Positions 12,901 through 23,810 of a stretch of 64,000 bases of DNA are shown here, piece after piece; the stretch's first letter is position 1, and each line of letters opens with the position of its first letter. A program made the translations under genes and the position numbers. The notes below the pieces were generated by a model that was not told the DNA's origin, ran no database searches, and saw only the letters and a program-made list of their open reading frames with translations. The stretch is from Isoetes taiwanensis (taxonomy: Eukaryota > Streptophyta > Lycopodiopsida > Isoetales > Isoetaceae): positions 10,852,407-10,916,406 of the forward strand of contig JAJEKV010000035.1 of assembly GCA_021234155.1 (NCBI GenBank). The letters run 5' to 3'.

Positions 12901-14160
12901 CAAAAAAAGAAAAAAAAAAGCCAGAAGAAGTGAGTTGGCCGAATATATTTTCAGGTGCCAAAAGTCATACCTGAAAAAGGGCACACCGACATTACCAAGA
13001 AACCCCAAAAACATTTTGATCCACTTGCCTATCAATAATGAAGAAAAATCAAGATCTTTATCTTTTGCTTTTTTGGGCTCCTACTTTTGTTGAATATAAG
13101 TTTTTCTACATGATCTTGCAATTTTGATTGTTGAAATTCTTGGCAAACATTTGATATCCCTTTTCTTTTCAAAGAAACGTCATTATACAGCATTAGGTGA
13201 TAAAAGGTGCAAATCATGGTTGTACAATGACTGGGAAAATGCTTATAGGCAGGGCACATAAAGTTTTCAATGTTAAATTGTATACGTCGAGCAATTGGAA
13301 ACCCAGAATAATTTCAAGTTGGAAGTAAACCATACTCTGGCCCTCATGGGCATTTCAAATATAAGTATTAAGAACATCAAGCCTCTCTCTATCTAGAATG
13401 AGCATGGCACTTAAGAGTAGCAGATACACATTCATTACAAGGCAGATTCATGTGACCACATATGTTCTCCATTGGTCTTCTCACCTGGTACAAAGACGAA
13501 GAAATAATATGGACATTCACGTCATTTAAAAGTGCATTTAAGACTGCAAGCTTGAGGCTTACTTTTTAGATTTTTCATGTGAAATCAATGCATCTTAAAA
13601 CACATTGAAAACAGTTTTTTCGCAGTGAACAGTGTAATACATTCTTCTGCTCTCAAACTTTGCATTTTTTTATTACCTCAACGAAGAGTGGAAGTCATAG
13701 ATATAGCGGAAGATTCTAGAGTGCCAATATATCCCTGAATGCGCAACAAACAAAAATAGTTAATGGCGTTTGAACATTCAAGACTATGATGTAAAAATTA
13801 GAGATGGAAATATTCCCAACTATCCTTCAAATTGGTTCTCTTATTTTTTCATGTATGCATTTGTTTACAAAAGAATTAGAGCACCATAGATGCTCTAATG
13901 CATGTGAATAATATACTCTAATGTTAAGCACAAAAGATAAATACATTTTGCAAGTACAAAAACAGATCTAATAAGCGCATTTGTCACTGTTCCAATGTGT
14001 TCTCTTCCAATATTCCAAGACAGCGTGAACAAATAGGAACTCCAAGAACGAATTAGAGCAGATATTACCTTTTGCAAGTAGAAAACTGGGTTCAGCAATT
14101 TATTCTGTATATTTGGACCTTTTAAAAGCTAGTTTATCTTTAGCCTAACAAAAATACAGA
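12901..14160. other. No gene seen
   Basis: AT-rich sequence with an A-rich tract near 12903-12920. The 5' part of the Helitron may extend into it, but no helicase or Rep motif is readable. Confidence 0.45.
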
Positions 14161-14164
14161 ATCA

Positions 14165-15765
14165 ATTTACCTGGTTTTGTAGAAGCTGATAGTACATGGA
14201 AGATGCCACAAAGCGACGTTAGGTTTTGTTGTGTAAAAACTCAATATCTGTGGATTTGAGGATGATCTTGCCATAGACAATGCATAAATCGGATCCAAAA
14301 GATTTTCTCTCATGTTTGAATGATTTGCCTTTCTCACATAATACTAGCGACATAGAGACGCACGGACAACGATCGGTTAAAAGCTAACTGTATTTGCACT
14401 AGAAAATATGACAATACTAAATTTAAGCTTCAAATGATGCAAGACCATTGTTCATATGCAAAGGATCTTGCACATGATAAATAAGCTGCAATGCCCATGC
14501 TGTGTAATAGACTCCGTGGTCAACAGGAACCTTCCAACCTGCTTTATCACCTACATTATACTGCATTACTCTAGTATTCAAAGCTCTAGAGAGCTAAATT
14601 TTCAAGCTAGACCTCTAGCTAGAAGGATTTGAAGAGATTATGTAAAAAATGCAATGGATAACATTTTAAATTACAATATTTCTTCAAGAAGAACCTGATT
14701 GGGCTGCATTTCTTGACTGTCTCCAGAATCTTTCTCAATGATATGCTTGTCTGCTATATGTGTGATGCTTACATTGGAAACATTCATACTGCTACCTTCC
14801 CCAGCAAATAGAACTCATCAAGATACATCAAGATAATCCGTTCACCATTTTTTCAAGAAAAAGAAGCTTAAAGCTCAAACGTCATTGAGTGCAGTCATCA
14901 TATGACTGGATCGCAGTTGCATTGTCTCCTTCTAAAGCTATGCTTTGTAACATGTTTGGCTGGAATGCTACCTGTTTTTGAAAAACCAAGCTCCACAACT
15001 TTTGCAGAACGGTGAGCATCAAGCTTCGCAACGCTTGCAAAATGGCAAATGAATGAACGGTTTCAGGCAATATTCGCCATTTTTAGTGGGAGTCTGGCCC
15101 AACATCAGAAAGCTTAGAAGAAGGAACAATTTTGCTCAAAATTTTGCAATGGAAAGGGAATACTAAGTCTATTACAAATTACAATGAAAATACATAATCA
15201 ATTTACCTGCTTTTGTAGAAGCTAATAGTACATGGAAGATGCCACAAAGCGACGTTAGGTTTTGTTGTGCAAAAACTTAAAATCTGTGGATTTGAGGATG
15301 ATCTTGCCATAGGCAATGCATAAATCGGATCCAAAAGATTTTCTCTCATGTTTGAATGATTTGCCTTTCTCACATAATACTTGCTGGCATAGAGCACAAA
15401 CAACAGATTAGTTAAAAGCTAACCGTATTTGCACTAGAAAACATAATATTAAAAATTTAAGCTTCAAATGATTCAAGACCATTGTTCATATGCAAAGAAT
15501 CTTGCACATGATAAATATGCTGCAATGCCCATGCTGTGTAATAGACTATGTGGTCATCAGGAACCTTCCAACCTGCTTTCATTCATACTGCTACCTTCCC
15601 CAGCAAATAGAACTCATCAAGATACATCAAGATAATCCGTTCACCATTTTTTCAAGAAAAAGAAGCTTAAAGCTCAAACGTCATTGAGTGCAGTCATCAT
15701 ATGACTGGATCGCAGTTGCTTGGCTCCTTCTAAAGCTATGCTCTGTAACATGTTTGGCTGGAATT
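14165..15765. repeat. Partial direct duplication of about 1 kb
   Basis: The block 14165-14560 recurs at 15205-15590 (tagtacatggaagatgcc, cgacgttaggttttgttg, atcggatccaaaagattt). The block 14790-14965 recurs at 15590-15760 (ccttccccagcaaataga, catcatatgactggatcg). In copy 2 the roughly 230 bp that separate these blocks in copy 1 are missing. So this is a tandem duplication followed by an internal deletion, or the reverse. No coding function was recognised; the small open frames differ between copies. Confidence 0.8.
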
Positions 15766-16235
15766 CCGCAACATTTAGAGCCAAATACTATGTGCAAATG
15801 AGAAATTCGGACACAAAATCCAGAATAACTGATGGTGGCAAACGTAGAACTGGATCACGAACCCTCCAAGGATATGAAAAACCTCAAGCTGCTAATGAAC
15901 GGGTCCTGCAAGTTAGGATTAAATCCAGCAAACAAAGAAAATAATAAAACATAGAAAAGGCTCACCTAAGCTAAGCGAAATGCAGGATCTGGCACATCAG
16001 GACCCAACTCAAGAACCAATCGTACACAAATGCAGCAATTCTGAGGCGCCTAAATTGCTGAAGCACCAAAACGTAGTAGGGATTGGGAAACTCGAGCTTC
16101 AATACGAATTTCTCAAAAGACGAATTTCTCAAAGGTGCCTGCCACCGAATTCAAAATTTGCACCAGCCTGCCGCAACCGGAAGAGGGACGCCTAATGCTG
16201 GTGCCCAAGTTCGAAATTTGGGCCATTCTCGGCAT

Positions 16236-16400
16236 TCAATTCTGGCAACCAGCGTCCCGCTTAGGGGAAACGCGGGAAACGCAAAGTGGAAGGGAACGCC
16301 GCATGCGGCGTAAGATGCGGCGGCGTTCCCTTGGCACGGAACCCAACATGCTCCCAAAATAAAAAAGAAGATACAACAAGAACAAGCTCCAAACACTATA
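16236..16400 (-). repeat. GC-hairpin dispersed repeat, copy 1
   Basis: Read on the minus strand: ttcttttttattttg, then tccgtgccaagggaacgccg, then a second gccgcatgcggcgttccc, then a C/T-rich tail. The inverted GGAACGCCGC...GCGGCGTTCC arms form a strong hairpin. The same arrangement occurs at 23125-23225 and 26670-26770. Open frames on both strands across it reflect GC content and are not genes. Confidence 0.7.
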
Positions 16401-16930
16401 TGTTGCTTTGTATGTCAATATGAATTGAACAATCTATGTTGCAGCTGGACAATGAGTTTAAGAATCATGTAGAACCAATATTGCACACCAAAGGAAGGGA
16501 ATTCCTCAGTCAAAATTCTGCAAGGGATTCCTTTTCTATGCAAAGACCAAAATTTCTAGCTTTTAAGTGTCTATGTTGATAAACAAAACAAGAAAAGATC
16601 TATGTTTCACCCAAAATTCTAAGTCAAAATCAAAGTTCAATTAGAATGCCATACCACATACTTCTGGAGAACCATTTTCCATGTAACATAAATTCTATTT
16701 CACTCAAAGCTCTAGACAACGGAAGCAACGTTCAATTCACTGGTATACCATGTATATTACAGTCTATGTTGCAAGTTCAATTCAATGCTATATCATGTAT
16801 TAAAGTCTATGTTGCTTTGTAGGTCAGTACTAATTGCACAATCTATGTTGCATGTATTACAATCTACGTTGCTTCATAGGTCCATACTAATTGCACAGTC
16901 TATGTCGCAGGTATCTACGACGTGGAATGA
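16395..16930. repeat. Imperfect repeats around tctatgttgc
   Basis: Phrases such as tctatgttgctttgtaggtc, aattgcacaatctatgttgc and ttcaattcaatgctata recur irregularly between 16395 and 16930. The units look like a degraded tandem array with a 50-60 base period. No gene is seen. Confidence 0.5.
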
Positions 16931-17492
16931 TTACATGCCAATGCACAAAAATACGCAAACAACTCTTGTTCTATGCGAATGCATAAGAAACTTGTAGCTT
17001 TTCAATGCCTATATTGATAAACAAAGAAAAGAACTTAGTATTTATGTAACAAGCATTATGTTCCTACTCAAAAGCTCTAAACAATAGAAGCAAAGTTCAA
17101 TTCAAATGATATACCATGTATTACTAAAGAACCATTTGCCTGATTGACTAAGAAGAAGTATATACAAGAAGCCAAGCCAATCTTAGATCCACATAACATT
17201 GGGCAAGAACTAATCACTCATGTGCTGCATCTAACAGACATTGCAAGAGAGCTGGGCCTGATTGTTGGAGATTGACTTGTTGAGGTCGTATTGTGCCTTG
17301 ACTAGTGCACCACTAATAGTTTTGCAAGAAGCAGTGAGAATACTATTGCCAATGAGCTGAATTCTAGTGCAAGAAGCACAGAAGTTGCCATCTTTCATGG
17401 AAACGAGCTTTCCATTAAGGTTGGCTATGCACTTGTTAAGATCCACACGGCTCGTTCCGCTTGATCCAGATCCTGCCAAACAATTGGCCCTT

Positions 17493-19757
17493 AACAAGGT
17501 TTAAAATGAAACGCACTTATTTAAGAAGTGCGTTTGAAAGATTCCTTCTAAAAATTTACAAAATTCTAAAATACCCCTAAAAAGGACTCTTTTACTATCT
17601 TGTGTCTAAAGATTTATAAAACTGCTCATGAAAACAGACATTTTAGGAAGACTTAACATTAAGGAGAAGAACAACAAAGAAAAATATCTCATTTTAGAGG
17701 GGAAAAGGACCACTACGAAAGCCAAAGATTTATTATGGGGCAAACTCATATGAAAAAATTAGACGCTTTTGTATCTTATCCCTTAGAACGTTTATATTGG
17801 CTGTTATAGAAGACAAAAAATTTGTTATTTCACAACCATTTTGGCTAAACATCCTAATTGACCTTAAAAGACATTGGGAGACAGTTGAACAAACTGCTTG
17901 AATGAAAAATTATTGTTTTTGCATCATATGGTATTACAAATGATAATACATCCACGAAATCATGCGATTAGTTGAAGTTCCAACCGACGATCTTAGTATA
18001 AATTTATCTGAGGAAACGAAGTTGAAGTAGTGAAGCTCTGTGATTACATGGCCTTCTTTGTTGTTCTCGGAGATGTATTCATCATGTCTTTGGGCTTGCA
18101 CAATACCAATCCACAATATAGTGATGTTGAGAAGATAATCAAGCTCCTTGTCAATGTTGAGAGTCTTCATCACAATTCCATCATCTGTAGCAGTGGGCGT
18201 CACTGCACATTTCTCCACAGAGAAGTATTTGTCTATCTTGCCTTTTTTTGTCTGTTTGCAAAGAAATAGGTAAACTTTTGAGGGGTTGCTACTCCTCGCA
18301 CCCCTATGGACAAACTACGTAGTTTCCTTCTCGTTGAACACATGTGTATCCATAACATTTTGGGGTCCTTTGCCTTTAGAAGCGGTTTTGAGTGCCTAAA
18401 AGTGAAGTTAGCATGTGTGTAGAGAAAAAAAAAAGTAAAAATAACAACGGGATTCGACTAATTTATGCTCTAACATTGCATTACAAGGTCAGAGAATTTA
18501 GAACTATTTTAGAACTTTTTGAACTAAAAAACTAAGAAAACTGCATAAAATTATCCCTTGAGTGTGTTATTTCAACAGTATTAAGTTGCAAAAACCTTTG
18601 GGAGCAAGAAAGACCCCACAAGATTTTGCACGATATAAACTTATACTCCTGGACTACATATTTTATGTATATATATATATATATCTATATACATCTTATA
18701 CATGTTAATATATATATATATATATTCAATATATATACGTTCACATATTTGTATATATAAAAAAAAAAAGGGTATAAATTTATACCGCAGGAAGTCTCGC
18801 GGTATAGATTTATACCGCAAGACTTCTCTTTTTTTCGGATATATATATGTAAATATATATGTTATATATATATTATATATTTAATATTTATATAATACAC
18901 ATATATATATATATCTTTGGTATAAATTTATACCGAGAAAACTCTTGCGGTATAAATTTATACCGCTTGGGTCCTCTTGCGGTATAAATTTATACCCTTT
19001 CGAGTCCTTTTTTATAAATTTATACCGCTCGAAGTTCTTTTGTTGTATAAATTTATACCAGCTCAAGTCTTCTTCTTGGTATAAATTTATACCGTCTTGA
19101 ACTCTCTAGCATACTATGTCCACATATTACTATCTATTAAGGTATAAATTTATACCATCTTGAAATTTATTTGGAAGAAACTAAAGACTACAGAGAACAA
19201 ATAAATTACAAAGTTTAAAAAGTCCGTTGGATACATACGTCGACATCGCGGTATCTGAGAAGTCTATAGCAAGTTTGGAGGAGCAAATAAGAGCAAGTGT
19301 ATAAAGCAAAGCGCCAAGCATCTTCGACTTCACCTCGGCGTGTGAGGCATACTTTAAGGTGACAATATTTGCTTCATTGAGGCAATATCAAAATGTGTTG
19401 CATTTTTTGCAATTTTGTTCATAATTTTGTAGTGAATTTATAAACTTTGAACTAAATACGTTTTTGGGCACTCTTAGCGCTTGCTGTTTTTTTTCAATGT
19501 CTATTTTGTTTTGTCCTTAAAAATATTACTATTTCTCAAACCAAACTAGGGGGCCAAAAAATGGTACCAAACAATTTTGAATGGAAGCTGAGTTCAAATT
19601 CCCCTCCAAAAATGGTGCCTAAAATATTCAAATTGTCACACTTGTCACAAATATACCAAGAAAAGGGCATTTTTTAAGGGAATTTTAGGGAATCTTTCAA
19701 AGATTCCTTTTGAAGTGCGTTTGCAGCAAATAAGTGCGTTTCATTTTAAACTTTGTT
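17493..19757. mobile_element. TIR DNA element inserted in CVNH exon 2
   Basis: The two ends are inverted copies of about 30 bp. The left end reads AACAAGG then TTTAAAATGAAACGCACTT; the right end, reversed, reads AACAAAG then the same TTTAAAATGAAACGCACTT. The first 7 bases differ by one, and the next 23 or so are identical. Subterminal copies of AAGTGCGTTT follow at both ends, inverted on one side and direct on the other. CCTT (or CCTTAA) is duplicated at 17489 and 19758. The interior is AT-rich, with one 94-codon minus frame (17934-18218) that I cannot assign and a palindrome array. No transposase is seen, so the element is probably non-autonomous. The 4-6 bp duplication does not settle the superfamily. 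Confidence 0.8.
18660..19157. repeat. Array of the 16-bp palindrome GGTATAAATTTATACC with TA-rich tracts
   Basis: About nine copies of the perfect palindrome GGTATAAATTTATACC, or one-base variants, lie between 18771 and 19157. Many are spaced about 30 bp apart. The spacers are themselves related (variants of gcttgaagtcttcttgc), so the true unit is roughly 30-32 bp. (TA)n tracts sit before the array and interrupt it (18667-18730, 18838-18912). Because the palindrome reads the same on both strands, it produces short repetitive open frames with YKFI or NLYR motifs, which are not genes. Confidence 0.85.
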
Positions 19758-20014
19758 CCTTAAAATGGTGCCCCTCAGTACTGGCTTGGTGCAGCTGAAC
19801 GAGAAGCTCCCACAGTCCTACATCAAAACTTGAGCTCGGTTAGATAGCTAGCTAGTAGCATAGTCAATGTATCAGAATTGCTCTACTTACCGCTTGAATT
19901 CGACTGAGTAGGCAGCAGAGGATGACGATCATCAAACGTGCTAATACGCTGCTTGTGGCCATGTCTGTTTAACAGAATGCGCTTTTGTTGGTGAATTGAC
20001 TAGTCTGGCCTTCG

Positions 20015-20022
20015 TATTTATA
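20015..20022 (-). promoter_or_regulatory. Possible TATA box of the CVNH gene
   Basis: The minus strand reads GGCATATAAATACGAAGG, with TATAAATA centred about 56 bases upstream of the CVNH start codon at 19962. This would give a short leader of about 25-30 bases. Position and context fit a plant core promoter, but no other element was identified. Confidence 0.4.
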
Positions 20023-20039
20023 TGCCTTACATGCAAGTT

Positions 20040-20780
20040 ACCTCCTCCACTTGGCATTTGGCATAGCTTTGACTCCCACTCGTATCAACGTGTTGTCTAA
20101 TAACCAAATAATATTGCATCTTTATGGGAAACTTTGAAAATGTCCTCATGTTCCCCGAATACTCAGATATTTGGCTTCTAAATGTACATTATCTCAGTCA
20201 TAAGAATTATTATTTTCAATCTAACGGTCCTAGAAATTAGCAGAAATTCTGTAAAATTAATCCCATTCGTGGCCGATCTTACATGCTGTCGATCGATCCT
20301 TCTACTACCTTGTTTTGCAAGTAATCTAGATTATTATTTAACTAGCTTCAATGGGATGGGAAAGGTTGGGAACCAACCTTATCTATATCGATTGGGGTTC
20401 TCTGCAGAATCGATTTCGGATGTTGTAAGATTAAGTGCAGTCCCCGCTCTTCTTAACTCTCTGTACTGTCCTTAAAATGGCAAGACGGGAGCTGTGGAAG
20501 GAAGGTTACTTGGAAATTTTCTTTAGACAATTGCTTCATTTTGAAATTGGCATTCTATGCATTTCGCTGCCTGGTCTTGAAATTGGGAATAAAAAAAAAA
20601 TCAAATATTTCGGCATTGTTTCGTAAAAATAGGATGATAAGCAGAACTTATCCATCCACATCCACAACCTTATTTCCAAAATCAAGATATTGTTCTAGGT
20701 AGCTGTGGTGCACAAGAAATTAGTATCTGTGATGATGAAATGTGAGAGAGCATATATTGTATAACAGGTGATGCTTTTTA
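20040..20780. other. No gene seen
   Basis: AT-rich sequence upstream of the CVNH promoter, before TRM1 homology begins. One open frame at 20182-20475 has no recognisable features. Confidence 0.45.
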
Positions 20781-20782
20781 TC

Positions 20783-21600
20783 CCCATGAAAGTATATTGG
20801 GTAGGGATTTGGGAGTGCTAGCAGCTGCACTCTATAAGAAAAAAGCATTGCCATCTTCGAGTTATAGATGCAATGTGTGGTTCTGGAGCCTGCATGCGAG
20901 GTACTTGGTCCAGGCTGAAGCAGATTTGCTATGGCTAATGATGGGTTTGAGTCATTAACTCCACTTATTATTGACAACATGTCACTAGTTTCTCCGGATG
21001 CAAGAACTTCAGATGAAATAGAAAGGTCCAGTATGTCAAGAGCTTTTCTACTGGCAACACAGGTTTAGGGTGGATGGTGTCCCATGAAGATGCCAACAAG
21101 CTTTTGATGGACGGTTACATGAGAAAAGATTGTTATGACATGATAGATATTGATTCATTTGAAAGCAATGCCATTTTTCTGGGGTCTGCTCTCTCAGCCA
21201 TCAAGCATGGTGGCCATAGTTATGTAACTTCACCTGATGGTTTCTCTTCTGCTGGTCATAGGCCTTACAAGTAAGAACATGATTTGTTTTGTTCAGCATG
21301 ATACACTTAGTGGCCTCAAGCTCTTACGCTGACAACATTATTACTGTTTTATTATCTAGTGCATTGTCCTCTTATGGAGCATATATCAAACCCATGCCTT
21401 TTGCAAATGAGATTGGTCTGCGCTCATTCGTGGAGATGTGCGCAAAGCTACACTGAGGAACATAGATGTAGTTCCTCTGTTTTCCTGCTATTCCTTCCAT
21501 GGGCCAGTTTTTAGAGTAATGCTTCGTGTTCCAAAGGCAAGCTCACAACAAGTACTTCTTTTCCAGTTAGCATATTTTAAGATTTGATTTTGATGATTAT
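20783..21600 (+). pseudogene. TRM1: TRM1-like tRNA (guanine26-N2)-dimethyltransferase fragment
   Basis: Consecutive TRM1-family blocks are readable. They are RDLGVLAAALYKKK (20809), LRVIDAMCGSGA (SAM-binding loop, about 20856), YLVQAEADLLW (20900), WMVSHEDANKLLMDGYMRKD with YDMIDIDSFESNAIFLGSAL and YVTSPDGFSSAGHRPY (21070-21270), then ALSSYGAYIKPMPFANEIGL (21360) and DVVPLFSCYSFHGPVFRVML (21465). An 89-bp intron (21271-21359) has intact gtaaga and ctag borders that join in phase, so this came from genomic DNA and not from a processed mRNA. Frameshifts occur near 20850, 20890, 20960-21070 and 21420, and N- and C-terminal parts are missing. The family modifies guanosine 26 of tRNA; this copy cannot. 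Confidence 0.8.
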
Positions 21601-21879
21601 GCATTTCCAAATGTAAATGATACTTGCATATCATGCAAGCACCATCTCTTATGTGCCTTAGTTGTTTGAATTCAATACCTACATTGGAGGAGCTTCTAAT
21701 TCTGTCCTTTGCACATCATAAATGCTTATTTGAAGCCAATCGGGTATCTGATAGTATAGGAAACCCAATTGCTTATTCATGGGCTGTTGTCAAATGCCAA
21801 ACTTGGGCAAGCTCTCATGGCCGTTGAATTGTGTTATAGAGTAGAAATATGAGGCATTAGTAGTCACAACCATGTTTAT

Positions 21880-22290
21880 GTTGTAAACCTCAAGGTGGAA
21901 GAAGCTTGTAAAGTGTTTCACAGGTTGTCAAATTGCAGTGAATCTCATGGTGTGCAATGATTGCAGGATAAGATCGATTTGGTAAAGGCATTCTAGCTCT
22001 AGTGTATTATGAAATGGAACCAGAAGATGCAAAGCAGGATGTATTCACATTTTCAGGTATTTTTAGGGCTTCTAGCAATATAGGATCAATAGCTCAGGGG
22101 AGCTTGATTCATAACACATTACCTAAAAGTAGAATTGTGCCAGATGAAGTGATGAACATTTTGGTTGATATGTATGCAAAATGTGGCAACCTAATGCAGC
22201 ATGGGAAATTCCGATAAACTGACAAACAATGATGCAGTATTATGGAGCTGATTGCTAGATATACATTGTCGAGATATCAAGAACAAGAGA
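21880..22290 (+). pseudogene. PPR (pentatricopeptide repeat) protein fragment
   Basis: The frame from 22002 reads MYYEMEPEDAKQDVFTFSGI, then ASSNIGSIAQGSLIHN, then ILVDMYAKCGNLMQ. These phrases are diagnostic of plant PLS-type PPR proteins, which are organelle RNA-binding editing factors. Weaker PPR-like text (EACKVFHRLSNC, about 21895) lies upstream out of frame. The fragment starts about 300 bp after the TRM1 relic and ends at a stop near 22217, with degraded sequence to about 22290. Only about two repeats remain of what would normally be a 500-900 residue protein. Confidence 0.75.
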
Positions 22291-22767
22291 TCTGTGCAGA
22301 TTTGAACTTTAGGGCACCATATGACAAATTCTAATAACCTCATGCAACCAGGTTGCTTTTGGAGCAAGTGGATCTAGCATTTCTATGTTGCGTGGTTTAG
22401 CTTCACAAGCACTAATTTTGACATTATTGTGCATTGTATGATATTGCATTACTGAAGATTGAGAGTCTGTAAAAGCATTTTATGTCCATTTTAGGGATGC
22501 ATCTTGTAAAGAGTCATATTTGGATCCCTCAATTTTTGGAATTGTGAAGATAAATGTGTCAAGTGTATTTGCTTTAAACAAAACAATTGGAGGTATGTTA
22601 TTACATTCATATAGACATGATGATGTGCAAAACTCGTGCTTTATTCTAGCATTTTAGCAGCAAAGGTGCAAGGTTGGGTAACCCTAAGAGAAAGGTTTGC
22701 ATGTTGTATCATCTAGCTAATGTTATTTATCTGTAGGCAAATACTTTGATTAGCTTAGCATATGTAT

Positions 22768-22863
22768 ATAAGAATGGCAGTTTACTGCTGATTCCCAAGG
22801 AGGAATCCCTGCCGACGCGCGGAGCGCAGAGGCGGAAATCGGCAGTAAACTACCATTCTTATA
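22768..22863. repeat. Foldback element (96 bp)
   Basis: Inverted arms of about 30 bp, ataagaatggcagtttactg at the left and, reversed, ataagaatggtagtttactg at the right, continue into gcYgattYcc. They enclose about 35 bp that includes gccgacgcgcggagcgc. The arms pair almost completely. It resembles a small MITE or a non-coding foldback; no clear target duplication was seen. Confidence 0.65.
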
Positions 22864-23103
22864 ACGTGGATGCAACTTAGGTTTCATTCTGCTCTGAAAT
22901 CAAGGTAAAAACTTCAGAATCGGGGGTAGAAAGCATAGGAATGAGAGGTAGATGGCCGGAATGAGAGGTAGATCGCCAGAATCTGAGGTAAATCCTTAAG
23001 AACACAAAGTAATTTCAAGAAGTGCCGGTGCTGTTGAGCTTCACAGAAGTTCCTGAAGAGAAACTTAGCCAGATGGCGCAATGCCATTGGCGGATATGGC
23101 AGA

Positions 23104-23225
23104 ATGCAACCTAAGTTGCATTTATGTATCTTCTTTTTTATTTTGGTAAGATGTTGGACTTCGTGCCTGGAACGCCGCAGTGCAGACTCATGCGGCGTTC
23201 CCTCCTCCCATTGCGGGATTATTTT
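23104..23225 (+). repeat. GC-hairpin dispersed repeat, copy 2
   Basis: The order is tcttcttttttattttggt, then cgtgcctggaacgccgca, then catgcggcgttccctcctcc, then cattgcggga, the same order as copies 1 and 3. The inverted GGAACGCCGC/GCGGCGTTCC arms are 10-12 bp. A 114-codon plus frame and a 193-codon minus frame cross it, but neither has a recognisable domain, and I treat both as by-products. Confidence 0.7.
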
Positions 23226-23810
23226 AGTCGTATACGTCTCGGTCCCTTCACCTAACCTATTCAAACTTCGAGAGGGAAGAGAGCAAGGCAGCGACGCCCC
23301 TACTGGGACTCCTCTGACGGAAAGAAAAGATGCATTACATCGTGAAGTCATCGACTGTGGATACCATCGTGAAGCCATTGGAACGTGGATGAAGATGTTA
23401 AAGTGGCTGAAGCTTTTCGATTGCTTGGCGGGAATTGCTGAAGCTTGAGGCTTGGCCGGATTTGCCCAAAAGCTTCTAGATGGCTGTTCATGCATTTCTT
23501 ACAAAGAGTAAGCTAGAGGATTGAAGTAAGTAGCGTCCGTTATATCTAAATCGTCCACCCAAGTTGGGAAGCAGAGGATTCTGAAACTTTGTTGTTCTTT
23601 TTAAAAGCGGAAATCATGCATTCTTTGATATTAGAACTAAGTCTTTTTCCAAAACAACCTTTCTAGCTGCAAAAATATCAATGCCAGCATCCTTGGCCAT
23701 GCCTTCCACATATTTCTTAATGATTGCTCATCATTTTTTTCCAGTATATTAATCCAAAGACCTTTTCCATAATTGGCGATGGCCCTGTCGGGCCTCCTCT
23801 GTCCAGTTGT

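Larger units (their letters stand above)
17231..19962 (-). pseudogene. Secreted CVNH (cyanovirin-N homology) lectin gene, disrupted by a transposon
   Basis: Exon 1 (19891-19962) encodes a 24-residue signal peptide, MATSSVLARLMIVILCCLLS followed by RIQA, and ends at a strong donor, gtaagt. A 73-bp intron (19818-19890) ends in ttgatgtag. Exon 2 starts in phase at 19817 with DCGSFSFSCTKPVLRGTILR, the conserved CVNH start. The exon is then broken by a 2.26 kb element and resumes at about 17488 with ANCLAGSGSSGTSRVDLNKC, later FCASCTRIQLIGNSILTASC, to a stop at 17231-17233. The two halves abut in frame once the element and one target duplication are discounted. The predicted product is about 130 residues with a mature part near 105, the normal size of this carbohydrate-binding family. 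The second exon half alone still has an ATG-initiated open frame, but it comes from the junction. Family call is strong; that the gene was functional before the insertion is inference. Confidence 0.85.

Noticed and set aside
16151-16418. Overlapping frames on both strands near 16.2 kb as small genes
   Set aside because: Produced by the GC-rich hairpin repeat; no start context or family.
17934-18218. Transposase of the element in the CVNH gene
   Set aside because: 94 codons with no DDE-type motif or recognisable zinc finger; too short and unsupported.
18881-19066. Open frame with repeated YKFI peptide
   Set aside because: It is simply the palindrome array translated; similar frames arise on the opposite strand.
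18771-19157. CRISPR-like array (regular palindromic repeats with short spacers)
   Set aside because: Spacers are related to each other, repeats are pure AT palindromes, the setting is a plant transposon and no cas genes exist. It is a minisatellite-type array.
22914-23495. 193-codon minus frame and 114-codon plus frame as genes
   Set aside because: Both cross the GC-hairpin repeat, overlap each other on opposite strands, have no recognisable domain and are not shared as frames by the other two repeat copies.
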